Of a stretch of 64,000 nucleotides of DNA, positions 1 through 9,315 are shown piece by piece. Every line of letters starts with the position of its first letter. Position 1 is the stretch's first letter. A program made the translations under genes and the position numbers. Source of the DNA: Deinococcus peraridilitoris DSM 19664 (GTDB lineage: Bacteria; Deinococcota; Deinococci; Deinococcales; Deinococcaceae); assembly GCF_000317835.1 (NCBI RefSeq), contig NC_019793.1:2856501-2920500 (forward strand), written 5' to 3'. Under the pieces are notes generated by a model. It was not told the DNA's origin, ran no database searches, and saw only the letters and a program-made list of their open reading frames with translations.

Positions 1-563
1 TCAGCCACCGTCACTCGGGCGGCGGTCGCCATGGCCACGTTGAAGTTCTGCTGGGTCTTGTCGTACACCAGGTTGCCCAGCGCGTCGGCCCGCTCGGCCC
101 GGACCAGGGCAAAGTCTGCTTTCAGCGGGCGCTCCAGCACGTGCAGCCGCCCGTCGATCTCGCGCTGCTCCTTGCCTTCCGCGAGCAACGTGCCCGCCCC
201 GACCGGCGTGAAGAATCCGCCCAGCCCCGCACCGCCCGCACGAATCGCTTCGGCCAGGGTGCCCTGGGGAAGCAGCTCTACTTCGAGCTCTCCGCGCTCC
301 ACCGCCGCGACCACCTCGGGGTTGCTGGTGAAGTAGCTGCCAATGGCCTTGCGAATGCGCCCCAGCGAGAGCAGGCGGCTGAGCCCCTTGCCGCCCGGCT
401 CGCCCAGGTTGTTGCTGATGATGGTGAGGTCGCGTGCGCCGTGTTCGCACAGCGCGTCGATCAAGGTCAGGGGAGCGCCCACGAGCCCAAAGCCGCCTAC
501 CATGACGCTCATGCCGTCACTCAGGCCATCCAGCGCTTCGAGGGCAGAATCAAGCGGTTTCAC
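1..563 (-). CDS. CoA-transferase subunit A (3-oxoacid/acetoacetyl type), 3' end cut by window
   Basis: The frame reads MKPLDSALEALDGLSDGMSV from a GTG at 563 and stays open to the window edge, so the C-terminus is missing. It has the family I CoA-transferase alpha-subunit pattern: an N-terminal VMVGGFG loop, ISNNLGEPGGKGL, the GGAGLGGFFTPVGAGTLLAEG loop region and LGNLVYDKTQQNFNVAMA near the edge. The family moves CoA between succinyl-CoA or acetyl-CoA and 3-oxoacids. The partner beta subunit should lie just outside the window on the minus strand. The GTG has only a weak upstream SD. Family is clear; substrate is inferred. Confidence 0.85.
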   Translation of the reverse strand, partial: MKPLDSALEALDGLSDGMSVMVGGFGLVGAPLTLIDALCEHGARDLTIISNNLGEPGGKGLSRLLSLGRIRKAIGSYFTSNPEVVAAVERGELEVELLPQGTLAEAIRAGGAGLGGFFTPVGAGTLLAEGKEQREIDGRLHVLERPLKADFALVRAERADALGNLVYDKTQQNFNVAMATAARVTVA

Positions 564-646
564 AGCAGGATGCTAAAACGCCCGCAGGGCGCTTTGGAAG
601 GGCTGCCGACCTGCAGAGCGCACCGCGGACGTTTCACTTGCAAGTT

Positions 647-1723
647 CTAGCGGGTGACGCCCTGGCGTGTGATCATCAGGCGCACCTCGTGCGGGCTGGT
701 GGCATTTTCCAGCGCCTCGTCGAGCGTGATGAACTTGTTGGTGTACAGCTCGACCAGGTGCTGGTCGAAGGTGTGCATGCCCCGGATGTTGTCCTCGATC
801 AGGGCGTCCTTGATGAGGGGCGTTTTTTCCTCGTCCTTGATGTAGTCCTTGATGAGAGGGGTATTGATCAGCAATTCGAGGCCCAGCACCCGCCCGACAC
901 CGTCCGAGCGGCGCAGCAGCCGCTGGCTGAGAATGCCGATCAGCGAATCGGCCAGCAGAATGCGGATCTGGTCGCGCTCGTGCGGCTGAAAGAAATCGAT
1001 GATGCGGTTGACGCTGCGCACGGCGTCGTTGGTGTGCAGCGTCGAGAGCACCAGGTGACCGGTCTGCGCGGCGCTGAGGGCCGCCTCGACCGTTTCCTTG
1101 TCGCGCATCTCGCCGATCATGATGACGTCGGGGTCCTGGCGCATGGCGTACTTGAGCGCCGTGCGAAAGTCGCGGGTGTCGTTGCCGATCTCGCGCTGTA
1201 CCACGATGGCGCGCTTGTTCTTGTGCAGAATCTCGATCGGGTCCTCGATGGTGATGATGTTCGAGGGGTAACTGTGGTTGATGTGGTCGAGCAGGCTGGC
1301 GAGGGTGGTGGTCTTGCCGCTGCCCGTGGGCCCGGTGACCAGGATCAGCCCACGCCCGTGCGAGGCGAAGTCGCGCATGGCCTGAGCGGGCAGGCCGAGC
1401 GCCTCGAACGAGGGAATGACGTCGCCCACCACGCGCATGACGATCCCGACCGCGCCGCGCTGCCGGAACACGTTGCAGCGAAAGCGCCCCACGCCGGGGA
1501 GCGAGTAGGCCGAGTCAAGCTCGTTGCGGTACTCGAAATCTTCCCACTGGTCGCTGCTGAGCAGGCTGCGCGCCAGGGTAGCGGTGTCCGAGGGCATCAG
1601 TACCGAGTCGCCAAAGGGCACCAGCACCCCATCAATTCGGGCGGTGGGCGCGCTGCCCGCCTGCAGGTGAACGTCCGAGGCGCGCCGGGCGACCATGGTG
1701 CGCAGCAGTTCGTCGAGTGTCAT
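647..1723 (-). CDS. pilT: Type IV pilus retraction ATPase PilT
   Basis: 358 aa, the usual PilT length. The N-terminal PAS-like domain begins TLDELLRTMVARRASDVHL. Walker A GPTGSGKT is at residues 131-138, the Walker B region (DPDVIMIGEMRD) follows at about 196-207, and the His box ends in STLHTND at about 226-232. PilT hexamers depolymerise the pilus at the inner membrane to drive twitching and DNA uptake. An insertion-like stretch with two copies of TPLIKD lies near residues 288-306. The start has a strong SD (AGGAGG). It lies 63 bp downstream of panC on the same strand and may be cotranscribed. PilT rather than PilB or PilU is inferred from length and the short N-terminal domain. Confidence 0.9.
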   Translation of the reverse strand: MTLDELLRTMVARRASDVHLQAGSAPTARIDGVLVPFGDSVLMPSDTATLARSLLSSDQWEDFEYRNELDSAYSLPGVGRFRCNVFRQRGAVGIVMRVVGDVIPSFEALGLPAQAMRDFASHGRGLILVTGPTGSGKTTTLASLLDHINHSYPSNIITIEDPIEILHKNKRAIVVQREIGNDTRDFRTALKYAMRQDPDVIMIGEMRDKETVEAALSAAQTGHLVLSTLHTNDAVRSVNRIIDFFQPHERDQIRILLADSLIGILSQRLLRRSDGVGRVLGLELLINTPLIKDYIKDEEKTPLIKDALIEDNIRGMHTFDQHLVELYTNKFITLDEALENATSPHEVRLMITRQGVTR

Positions 1724-1786
1724 ACAACCTCCTGGAACGCCGGGCGCGTTCGCGTGTGAAGCGTTGGTGTGGGAAAGGGGCAGGGA

Positions 1787-2635
1787 TCAGGCATGGGCGT
1801 TCTCGGAAAGGGGCATGTTATCGATCAGGCGCACCCCGAACAGGCACGCGGCAATCAGCAGCCGGGCCCCCTCGGGACGCGAGATGACCTCGATGGGCCT
1901 GAGGTTCTCATCCACCAGTGCGAGGTAGTCGAGCGTCAGCTCGCGTTCGCTCATCAGGACCATGCGCGCGGTGTCCAGCAGTCGCTTGGACAGGCGCTCG
2001 CCTTTGGCATAGGCGTTTTGTGCGGCGCGCAAGGCACGCGACAGGATGGCGGCCCGCTCGCGCTGCTCGGCCGTGAAGTAGCTGTTACGGCTGCTCAGGG
2101 CTAGGCCGCTTGGCTCGCGTACGGTGGGGCAGCCGACGATCTCGACGCTCAGATTGAAATCGCGCACCACACGCCGGATGACGGCAAGCTGCTGCCAGTC
2201 TTTTTCACCAAAATAGGCGCGGGTAGGGGAGACCAGGTTCAGCAGCTTCAGCACGACCGTCGCCACGCCCGAAAAGTGTCCGGGTCGTGACGCTCCTTCC
2301 CAGCCTTCGCCGGGGCCGCCCAGCTCGATGCGTGAAGTGAAGCCCTCGGGATACATCACCGACGCCTGCGGATGAAAGAGCAGGTGCGCGCCGTGCTGCT
2401 CGGCGATTTCCTGATCGCGCGCCAGGTCGCGCGGGTAGCGTGACAGGTCCTCGCCGGCGCCGAACTGCAGCGGATTGACGAAGACACTGACCACGACCCG
2501 CTCGTTTTCTTGGCTGGCTCGCTCGATCAGCCGGGCATGACCGTCGTGCAAAAAGCCCATGGTGGGAACGAAGCCGACAGAGGCTGCGCCCACAAGGCGC
2601 GCGCGCAACTCCACCGGAGATTGAATGAGTTCCAT
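1787..2635 (-). CDS. panC: Pantoate--beta-alanine ligase
   Basis: 282 aa, full length. PanC condenses pantoate with beta-alanine using ATP to make pantothenate for CoA synthesis. The sequence shows PTMGFLHDGH at residues 24-33 (the HIGH-like ATP motif), FVNPLQFG, YFGEKDWQQL and ALSSRN (the KMSKS-like loop). There is no SD before the ATG, but a TAGACT box ends 8 nt upstream, so the message is probably leaderless. pilT follows 63 bp downstream on the same strand. No other pan gene is in the window. Confidence 0.96.
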   Translation of the reverse strand: MELIQSPVELRARLVGAASVGFVPTMGFLHDGHARLIERASQENERVVVSVFVNPLQFGAGEDLSRYPRDLARDQEIAEQHGAHLLFHPQASVMYPEGFTSRIELGGPGEGWEGASRPGHFSGVATVVLKLLNLVSPTRAYFGEKDWQQLAVIRRVVRDFNLSVEIVGCPTVREPSGLALSSRNSYFTAEQRERAAILSRALRAAQNAYAKGERLSKRLLDTARMVLMSERELTLDYLALVDENLRPIEVISRPEGARLLIAACLFGVRLIDNMPLSENAHA

Positions 2636-2643
2636 GTGAAAGG

Positions 2644-2649
2644 AGTCTA
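2644..2649 (-). promoter_or_regulatory. Leaderless -10 box of panC
   Basis: TAGACT on the minus strand, separated by 8 nt from the panC ATG. There is no SD in the gap and no good -35. Confidence 0.55.
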
Positions 2650-2701
2650 GCGCGACCTCCCAGGCTTCTTCGTGAAAACTTAAGAAAGCACGCCGGGCGC
2701 T

Positions 2702-3073
2702 TTACCTGCCCGCACGCTTTGTCCTGCTGTTCAGCAAGGCGTCCAGCAGCCAGCTCACGATGGCCAGCACCAAAGCGCCCCAGAGCGCCTCAAGTGGGCC
2801 ACCGATATTCAGGCTGGTCACGCTGGCCACCAGCCACAGCACCACCGCGTTGACCACCAGTGCGAACAGGCCCAGGGTCAGCAGGGTGACCGGCAGGGAC
2901 AGAAAGAGCAGCACCGGCCGGATCAGCGCGTTCACCAGGCCCAGCACCAGCGCGGCCACCAGCACCTCACGGGGCTGCGCTCCCCCCTCGAAAGACACGC
3001 CCTGCGGATACAGGCGGCTCGTCAGCCACAGGGCCAGGGCGTTGACGCCGATTTTGATGACAAAGGAACGCAT
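2702..3073 (-). CDS. Phage-holin-family 4-TM membrane protein
   Basis: 123 aa, almost entirely hydrophobic, with about four membrane helices (residues 5-20, 36-58, 62-84 and 92-112) and a basic C-terminus (RTKRAGR). The GLVNALIRPVLLFLSLPVTLLTLGLFALVVNA pattern is typical of the small DUF360/holin-4 superfamily of bacterial inner-membrane proteins, whose function is unknown and which are mostly not in prophages. No phage gene is nearby, so a lysis role is unlikely. The start follows a TAGGCT box by 6 nt. Confidence 0.8.
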   Translation of the reverse strand: MRSFVIKIGVNALALWLTSRLYPQGVSFEGGAQPREVLVAALVLGLVNALIRPVLLFLSLPVTLLTLGLFALVVNAVVLWLVASVTSLNIGGPLEALWGALVLAIVSWLLDALLNSRTKRAGR

Positions 3074-3079
3074 GGTTTC

Positions 3080-3085
3080 AGCCTA
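3080..3085 (-). promoter_or_regulatory. Leaderless -10 box of the holin-like gene
   Basis: TAGGCT on the minus strand, 6 nt before the ATG at 3073, with no SD between. Confidence 0.5.
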
Positions 3086-3191
3086 GAACAAGGCGCCGGC
3101 CGTGCGGCGCGAAAATTTCCGTGCACGGCCTGAATGGAAACAGCGCGAGGAAACCCGCTGAAGTCTCCCCGCGCTGTTTCTGGAAAGCAGT

Positions 3192-3332
3192 CTTATACCA
3201 TTTCGCATTGAGGAGTTTCCAGAGGAACTCCTCAATGCCGAGCGGCGCGAGTGGAAAAAAGTACGAGCTGGCCGCAATGGAGTTCCATTTTGGTGTTCTT
3301 CCAAAGTGGAACGAAATGAAGGCGAGATCGTA

Positions 3333-3335
<3 letters not shown>
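3192..3335. repeat. MITE-like hairpin element at the purB stop codon
   Basis: About 144 bp with imperfect terminal inverted repeats: TTATACCATTTCGC at the left end matches the complement of GCGAGATCGTATTA at the right end in 11 of 14 positions. Inside are two hairpins. One has a perfect 13-bp stem (3205-3217 with 3226-3238, loop TCCAGAGG). The other has a 12-bp stem with one wobble pair (3282-3293 with 3301-3312). The right terminus overlaps the purB TAA at 3333-3335. A short plus-strand ORF across it is an artefact of the repeat. It resembles the small dispersed repeats known in deinococci; copy number cannot be judged here. Confidence 0.5.
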
Positions 3336-4637
<1,302 letters not shown>

Positions 4638-4644
4638 GCCCCAA

Positions 4645-4650
4645 ACTGTA
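4645..4650 (-). promoter_or_regulatory. Leaderless -10 box of purB
   Basis: TACAGT on the minus strand, 7 nt upstream of the purB GTG. Confidence 0.55.
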
Positions 4651-4676
4651 CCAGGGAGCCGGCGCTCGCGGTCCGC

Positions 4677-5354
4677 TCAGCGGAATCCGGCGCCGACCGT
4701 GAAGAGTCGCTCGTTCACGCCGACCCACAGCACCTTGACGCCCGGAGTGAGCAGCACGTCGGAGGGAACGTACATCTGCCAGTCCTTGTTCAGGGCGATC
4801 ACCTCGGGAAGCCCGGCGACTTTCTGCAGCTGGTTTTGATAATTCGAACAGTAGTAGGTGCCCGGACGGTGGGTGAGATCGTACGGCAGTCCCTTGAGCC
4901 GCTCGACTTCCTTGCGCATCACGCTCAGGTGTTCCTCGCGCGCGCCCACGTCGAGCACGATCACCGCGTAGCGGTCATACAGGCGCGACAGGGGATAGGT
5001 GCCCGCCGCGCCGGCCAGAAAGGTCTCGGCCAGCTGCGTGTCGTCGATCTTGCGGGCGACATGCGAGCAGGGTCCATAGAAGTTGCTGAGCTCCGTACCA
5101 CGCCAGCACGCCAGAATCAGGCTGCCGGGCGGCGCAAGCTTGAGCGCCGTCGGCACGCTGACCAGCCGGGCACCCGGGACGCGCTGCTCGGTGAGCAGCC
5201 GTGTGGGATCGAGCTCAACGTGGTTGTCGGTGCGCTGAAAGTCCAGCGCCCACACGTTCTGGGTGGGCCGCATCATGCAGGCGCCCAGGGACAGCATCAG
5301 TGCGGCACCCAGGGGCGCCATCAAGATCCGTCTGCCGGATTCTCGGGCGTTCAC
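4677..5354 (-). CDS. Lipoprotein with YiiX/NlpC-P60-like permuted papain fold
   Basis: 225 aa. A lipoprotein signal ends in LGAC, with Cys26 as the lipid anchor. The mature part shows PPGSLILACWRG, then GPCSHVA with His98, then TYYCSNYQNQL with Cys169. This order (small beta-barrel start, His, later YCS motif) matches the permuted NlpC/P60 proteins YiiX/YebB, in which His and Cys form the active site. Such proteins are thought to act on the envelope or on lipids. It is divergent from the monophosphatase gene, with only about 30 bp between them. The start is GTG, 5 nt after TAGACT. Family assignment is by pattern only. Confidence 0.6.
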   Translation of the reverse strand: MNARESGRRILMAPLGAALMLSLGACMMRPTQNVWALDFQRTDNHVELDPTRLLTEQRVPGARLVSVPTALKLAPPGSLILACWRGTELSNFYGPCSHVARKIDDTQLAETFLAGAAGTYPLSRLYDRYAVIVLDVGAREEHLSVMRKEVERLKGLPYDLTHRPGTYYCSNYQNQLQKVAGLPEVIALNKDWQMYVPSDVLLTPGVKVLWVGVNERLFTVGAGFR

Positions 5355-5359
5355 ACCTC

Positions 5360-5365
5360 AGTCTA
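5360..5365 (-). promoter_or_regulatory. -10 box of the YiiX-like gene
   Basis: TAGACT on the minus strand, followed by GAGGT and the GTG at 5354. The GAGGT could also act as an SD, so leaderless status is uncertain. It lies within the divergent promoter region shared with the next gene. Confidence 0.4.
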
Positions 5366-5376
5366 TGAGTCGGCTT

Positions 5377-5382
5377 TACCAT
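5377..5382 (+). promoter_or_regulatory. -10 box of the inositol monophosphatase gene
   Basis: TACCAT, 6 nt before a GTG at 5389. It favours that start over the ATGs at 5365 and 5386. Confidence 0.4.
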
Positions 5383-5388
5383 GCAATG

Positions 5389-6165
5389 GTGACCCTGTTC
5401 GCCGACCATCTTCATACAGCCATCAGGGCCGCGCGTGCGGCCGGCGCCATTCACCTTGCCTATGCTGGCCGCGCCTTTGGAGTGCGCAGCAAGACGACGC
5501 TGGGCGACCTCGTGACCGAGGTGGATACGCTCGCCGAAGCGGAAATCCGCCGCCTGTTGCTGGCAGACTTTCCCGAGCATGCCATTCTCGGCGAAGAGGA
5601 AGGCCTGGTCGGTGAAATCCGGGAAGCCCGCTGGGTGGTCGATCCACTGGACGGCACCGTGAATTACGCCCACGGCTTTCCGGTGTACTGCGTCTCGATC
5701 GGCTTCGAGCAGCACGGCGAGCGGATGGTCGGCGTAGTGTACGACCCGACGCGCGACGAGCTGTTTACGGCCGTGAAAGGAGAAGGCGCCTTTCTGAACG
5801 GCCAGCAGATTCAGGTCTCCACTACCGAGCCCCTGGCCACTCCGGCCCTGCTTGCCACCGGCTTTCCCTACAACGTGGCTCAGGACGCGCGCAACCTGGA
5901 TCTCCTGCGGCGGGCGCTGGCCCTCGGTCTGCCGGTGCGCCGTGCGGGAGCAGCGGCTTTGGACCTGTGTTACGTGGCCTGTGGCCGGTTTGACGGGTAC
6001 TGGGAGTTCGGTTTGAAGCCCTGGGACGCGGCGGCGGGCAGTTTGATCGTCGAGGAAGCTGGTGGGCGTGTGAGTGACGGTCAGGGTCGCCCCACTCCCT
6101 ACGGACCGATGATCGTCGCTTCCAACAAAGTGCTGCACGAGGAACTTTTGGGCATGCTACGGTAA
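5389..6165 (+). CDS. Inositol-1-monophosphatase family protein
   Basis: 258 aa from the GTG at 5389; ATGs at 5365 and 5386 in the same frame are alternatives. The family is a set of Mg2+-dependent phosphatases acting on inositol phosphate, PAP or fructose bisphosphate. Metal and catalytic motifs are present: GEEEGL (first metal Glu), DPLDGTVNY at residues 85-93 and WDAAAG at 212-217. There is no SD, and TACCAT precedes the GTG by 6 nt. It is probably cotranscribed with the short membrane-protein ORF that begins 8 nt after its stop. SuhB-like function is plausible, but the substrate is not readable from sequence. Confidence 0.9.
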   Translation: MTLFADHLHTAIRAARAAGAIHLAYAGRAFGVRSKTTLGDLVTEVDTLAEAEIRRLLLADFPEHAILGEEEGLVGEIREARWVVDPLDGTVNYAHGFPVYCVSIGFEQHGERMVGVVYDPTRDELFTAVKGEGAFLNGQQIQVSTTEPLATPALLATGFPYNVAQDARNLDLLRRALALGLPVRRAGAAALDLCYVACGRFDGYWEFGLKPWDAAAGSLIVEEAGGRVSDGQGRPTPYGPMIVASNKVLHEELLGMLR

Positions 6166-6172
6166 GGGCACC

Positions 6173-6337
6173 TTGCCAGGCCTCCTTATTGCGCTGCTGG
6201 TGCTGCTGAACGTCGGTGGCATCATCACCGTGATCGTCAATCTGGGGCAGGGCAATCCTCGCTGGGTCACCGACCTGATCGCGGTCGGAGTGTTGGATCT
6301 CGTGGGGTTCTACCTGTTGCGCATTGCGCGCCAGTAA
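6173..6337 (+). CDS. Small two-helix membrane protein (54 aa)
   Basis: A TTG-started frame beginning [20 protein letters not shown], too short for most ORF calls. It has two hydrophobic segments (about residues 3-23 and 33-50) separated by a polar turn (GQGNPRW) and ends in the basic tail RIARQ. AAGGG lies 4 nt before the TTG, directly after the monophosphatase stop codon, so translation is probably coupled. Amino acid order, the SD and tight spacing argue for a real gene. No family is recognised. Confidence 0.6.
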   Translation: MPGLLIALLVLLNVGGIITVIVNLGQGNPRWVTDLIAVGVLDLVGFYLLRIARQ

Positions 6338-6430
6338 AGCAGGAAGAAGCAAAGCGGAGCGGCGACAGGTCAGGTCAGCGCGCAGGCATTTTTGCAAACG
6401 TCCGCCCGGTGAGACGGCAGGTCCCACCTC

Positions 6431-6436
6431 TATACT
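6431..6436 (+). promoter_or_regulatory. Leaderless -10 box of the histone-deacetylase-like gene
   Basis: TATACT, then 7 nt, then ATG at 6444. No SD and no recognisable -35. Confidence 0.65.
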
Positions 6437-6443
6437 CGGGCGC

Positions 6444-7337
6444 ATGACGCGCTTTCGCGCTTACACGCCCGCCGAGTACACGTTCCCCCTGCCCGAAGGA
6501 CACCGTTTCCCGCTGTACAAGTACGCCGGGGTGGCGCTGCAACTGCAGGGTCAGCTGCCGATTCTGCCGGCACCGGCGCTGGAGTGGGAGCTGGCCGAGG
6601 CCGTGCATGATCGTGGGTACCTTGACCGCTGGCGTGCCGGCGAGGTGTCGCGTGACGAGGTCAGGGTGTTCGGCTTGCCCTGGAGCCCTGAAGTGGTGGA
6701 GCGCGCGCGCCGCGCTTCGGGCGCGACCGTCGTGGCGCTGCGGGACGCCTTGCGCAGTGGCTGGGGCGTCAATCTGTCCGGCGGGACCCACCACGCCTTT
6801 TTCGACCGGGCCGAAGGGTTTTCGTTGCTCAACGACGTGGTGATCGCCGTGACGCTGGCCTTGCGTGAAGGCTGGGTGTCGCGCGTAGCGATTGTCGACC
6901 TCGACGTTCATCAGGGCAACGGTACGGCCAGCCTGCTGGCGCGTGAGGCGCGGGCGTACACCCTGAGCGTGCACGGCGAGCGCAACTACCCGTTTCGCAA
7001 AGAGCGCAGCAGCCTTGATATCGCTCTGGGTGACGGCGTGAGCGACCTGCAATACCTGCACGTGTTGGACACGCAGGTTTTCCCCGCGCTCGATGCCTTT
7101 CGCCCCGACCTGCTGGTGTACCTGGCGGGTGTGGACGTGCTGGGAGGAGACCGCTTCGGGCGTTTCGCCCTGACCTTGGAGGGCGCCGACGAGCGCTCGC
7201 GCCGGGTATACCGGTGGTGCAAGGCGGCAGGCGTTCCCGCAGTGACGACCATGGCAGGCGGTTACAACCGCGATTTCGCCCTGACCGTCAACGCGCACGC
7301 CCGGACGGTCGAGGTGGGCCTTGAAGAATTCTCCTGA
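6444..7337 (+). CDS. Histone deacetylase-like (arginase/deacetylase fold) zinc hydrolase
   Basis: 297 aa. Bacterial members of this family deacetylate acetoin-pathway proteins, polyamines or other N-acetyl substrates. Zinc-site and catalytic signatures are present: GGTHHAFF with His116 and His117, [11 protein letters not shown] with Asp154 and His156, and [12 protein letters not shown] carrying the third metal ligand. Length and the N-terminal [11 protein letters not shown] pattern fit the short HDAC11-like (class IV) branch. The next gene is convergent. Substrate unknown; histones are not expected. Confidence 0.88.
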   Translation: MTRFRAYTPAEYTFPLPEGHRFPLYKYAGVALQLQGQLPILPAPALEWELAEAVHDRGYLDRWRAGEVSRDEVRVFGLPWSPEVVERARRASGATVVALRDALRSGWGVNLSGGTHHAFFDRAEGFSLLNDVVIAVTLALREGWVSRVAIVDLDVHQGNGTASLLAREARAYTLSVHGERNYPFRKERSSLDIALGDGVSDLQYLHVLDTQVFPALDAFRPDLLVYLAGVDVLGGDRFGRFALTLEGADERSRRVYRWCKAAGVPAVTTMAGGYNRDFALTVNAHARTVEVGLEEFS

Positions 7338-7409
7338 GCGAGGGAAGGCACGAACGCCCCTCAGCGCCGCAATCAGTCTCCGCAGGTCATCGGCGCGGCC
7401 CGCACGGTC

Positions 7410-9077
7410 TCAAGCGGGCGCAAGGGCCCGCTGGTACGTCACTGCGAGGCGCATTCCCTGACGGGCCACGATCACGCCTCCCTGAGGAGAGACGAACACC
7501 TGCAGCTCCTGCACCGGCAGTGCGGGCGAGCCGGGCAGCACGGCGGTTACCTCGCCCTGATAATCGGCCCGCAGGGTGAGCATCCGCCCCATGACGCTGA
7601 CCGTCAGGGGTGTTCCCTGATAGGCCAGCAGCACCACCTCGCCTTCGCGGCGCACCTCACTGGCTTCGGACAGCTGCGGGCGCTCGCGGGCCTCACGGAG
7701 CCGATCGAGCAGCCGTATGGCGCGGTCTTCCGGGCAGCCCAGCAAGCGGGCGACTTCGCGAAAGGCGCGGGTGGCCTCAGCTTCTCCGCGTTTGGCGAGT
7801 CGGGCCAGCAGATTCTCGACGCCCTTGCGGGCAAACGCCAGCAGTGACTCGTGTGTCGCACCGGCATACTTCGCGGCGCTTTGCGGGCCCAGGGCCCCTG
7901 CGTCGAGGTGCCCGTCGCGCAGCCACTGCGCGACGCCGCGGGCCAGACGCAGGTGCAGGTACTGGTCGCTGTCCTCGAGCAGGGCGGCGACTGCGTGACC
8001 CACGGCCACCAGGGCAGTGAGGCTGGCACCGTGTACCTGCCGCAGGTCCAGCACGAGGTACTCTCCCCTGAGCAGTGCGCGCAGTTCGGCGCCCTCCAGC
8101 GGAATGCGGGTGAGGCCGACGCCGTGCTCCTCGCGCCGCAGCGGATACACCGCGCCGCCCACCTGCAACTGCCAGCCTTGAGCGATTTTTTGCCAGCTGA
8201 TGACCTGCGAATGCCAGCGGATCTCTCCTGACCCGGCCAGGCGCAGGGCCAGCGTGGTCGTGGCGTCCGGCTCGCTCTGGCGACGTGCCGGGTTGTGTGC
8301 GAAGAGCAAGTGCTGCAGCACGGGTGGGTGGTCGCCGCTGCCGCCCAGCGACGACGGCAGCAATCCGCTCAGGGTCTCAAAACCCCGGCCGAGCGCTTCA
8401 CGAATCTGTGCACGCTCGGCCGGCCGACGGGCGGGCGGGGTGAATGCGTCGTGTCCGGCCTTTGGTTTCGGGAAGGGATTGTTGGCCAGCTCCAGCATGA
8501 CCGAACGGGCCCAGGCCACCGGAGTCAGCGTGTCAGAGCGGTATTCCAGCAACAGGTCGATCAGGGCGCCCAGCACGCCCAGCGCGATCTGTGGATTGCC
8601 GAGCGAAACCAGCGGATCGTTTTCCTCGGGAACGTTGTGCCTCAACTGACCGGCTTCCAGGTTGAGGCTGAGAGCGTAGAGCGAGCGCAGGGTGACCAGA
8701 CCGTTCTCACGACGCCAGTGGGCCGTCAGGCGGGTCAGGTGATCGTCAAGCCGCAGGCGCCACAGTCCTTGCGCCAGCCGCTCGAGCTGCTCGCCTTCCA
8801 CATCAGGTGGATTGCCGGGTGTCATGTTCCAGTCTTCCAGCGTCCCCGGGGACGCGCCGGGCAGCAGCGCGGCGTCGGGAGGAGCGACGACGGTGTAGTC
8901 ACGCCACAGCCGGTCGGCATGCCGAAAGCGCCGCTGCAAGGCCGAGTCCAGTGATCCGTAGAGCAGGGCGTCGCGCAGGGCAACCAGCGAGCGGCGGCCG
9001 CCGCGAGGGTCCCGGCCGGCCACCACGTCGGCGACCTTGTACTCGTACAGCTCGACCATTTCGACCCAGAACTCCAC
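7410..9077 (-). CDS. Uncharacterised conserved-looking protein (555 aa)
   Basis: A long frame with codon usage like its neighbours and no signal peptide or clear membrane helix. I place the start at a GTG at 9077, because TATACT lies exactly 7 nt upstream; an ATG at 9113 is the alternative. The protein is Leu-, Ala- and Arg-rich and mostly helical. Its middle contains ARRPAERAQIREALGRGFET, and its end looks beta-rich (VSVMGRMLTLRADYQGEVTA). I do not recognise a family or catalytic motif. It lies alone between the convergent deacetylase gene and the divergent kinase gene. Confidence 0.7.
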   Translation of the reverse strand: MEFWVEMVELYEYKVADVVAGRDPRGGRRSLVALRDALLYGSLDSALQRRFRHADRLWRDYTVVAPPDAALLPGASPGTLEDWNMTPGNPPDVEGEQLERLAQGLWRLRLDDHLTRLTAHWRRENGLVTLRSLYALSLNLEAGQLRHNVPEENDPLVSLGNPQIALGVLGALIDLLLEYRSDTLTPVAWARSVMLELANNPFPKPKAGHDAFTPPARRPAERAQIREALGRGFETLSGLLPSSLGGSGDHPPVLQHLLFAHNPARRQSEPDATTTLALRLAGSGEIRWHSQVISWQKIAQGWQLQVGGAVYPLRREEHGVGLTRIPLEGAELRALLRGEYLVLDLRQVHGASLTALVAVGHAVAALLEDSDQYLHLRLARGVAQWLRDGHLDAGALGPQSAAKYAGATHESLLAFARKGVENLLARLAKRGEAEATRAFREVARLLGCPEDRAIRLLDRLREARERPQLSEASEVRREGEVVLLAYQGTPLTVSVMGRMLTLRADYQGEVTAVLPGSPALPVQELQVFVSPQGGVIVARQGMRLAVTYQRALAPA

Positions 9078-9084
9078 CTTCGCC

Positions 9085-9090
9085 AGTATA
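9085..9090 (-). promoter_or_regulatory. Leaderless -10 box inside the 5' end of the unknown gene
   Basis: TATACT on the minus strand, then GGCGAAG, then GTG. It sits downstream of the ATG at 9113, so it supports the shorter protein. Confidence 0.5.
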
Positions 9091-9315
9091 CGGGTGGGAA
9101 CGACCGGGGACATGGGAAGCGCTCTGGTGAGTCTGCTTGCGGGAAGGTGGCGTGTGCACCTCGTCTGAAGTCTCATAGATGAAAAATTTGTGATGCTACC
9201 ATGAACGCAACTCGAAGGAGCGCTTCTTGCCAGACGCTGTAGTGTTCACCTCCATGTCCTGTTTGCTTACCACACCACCGGTCGGCGGAATCGCTCAACG
9301 CCCGGAGGGACATCG

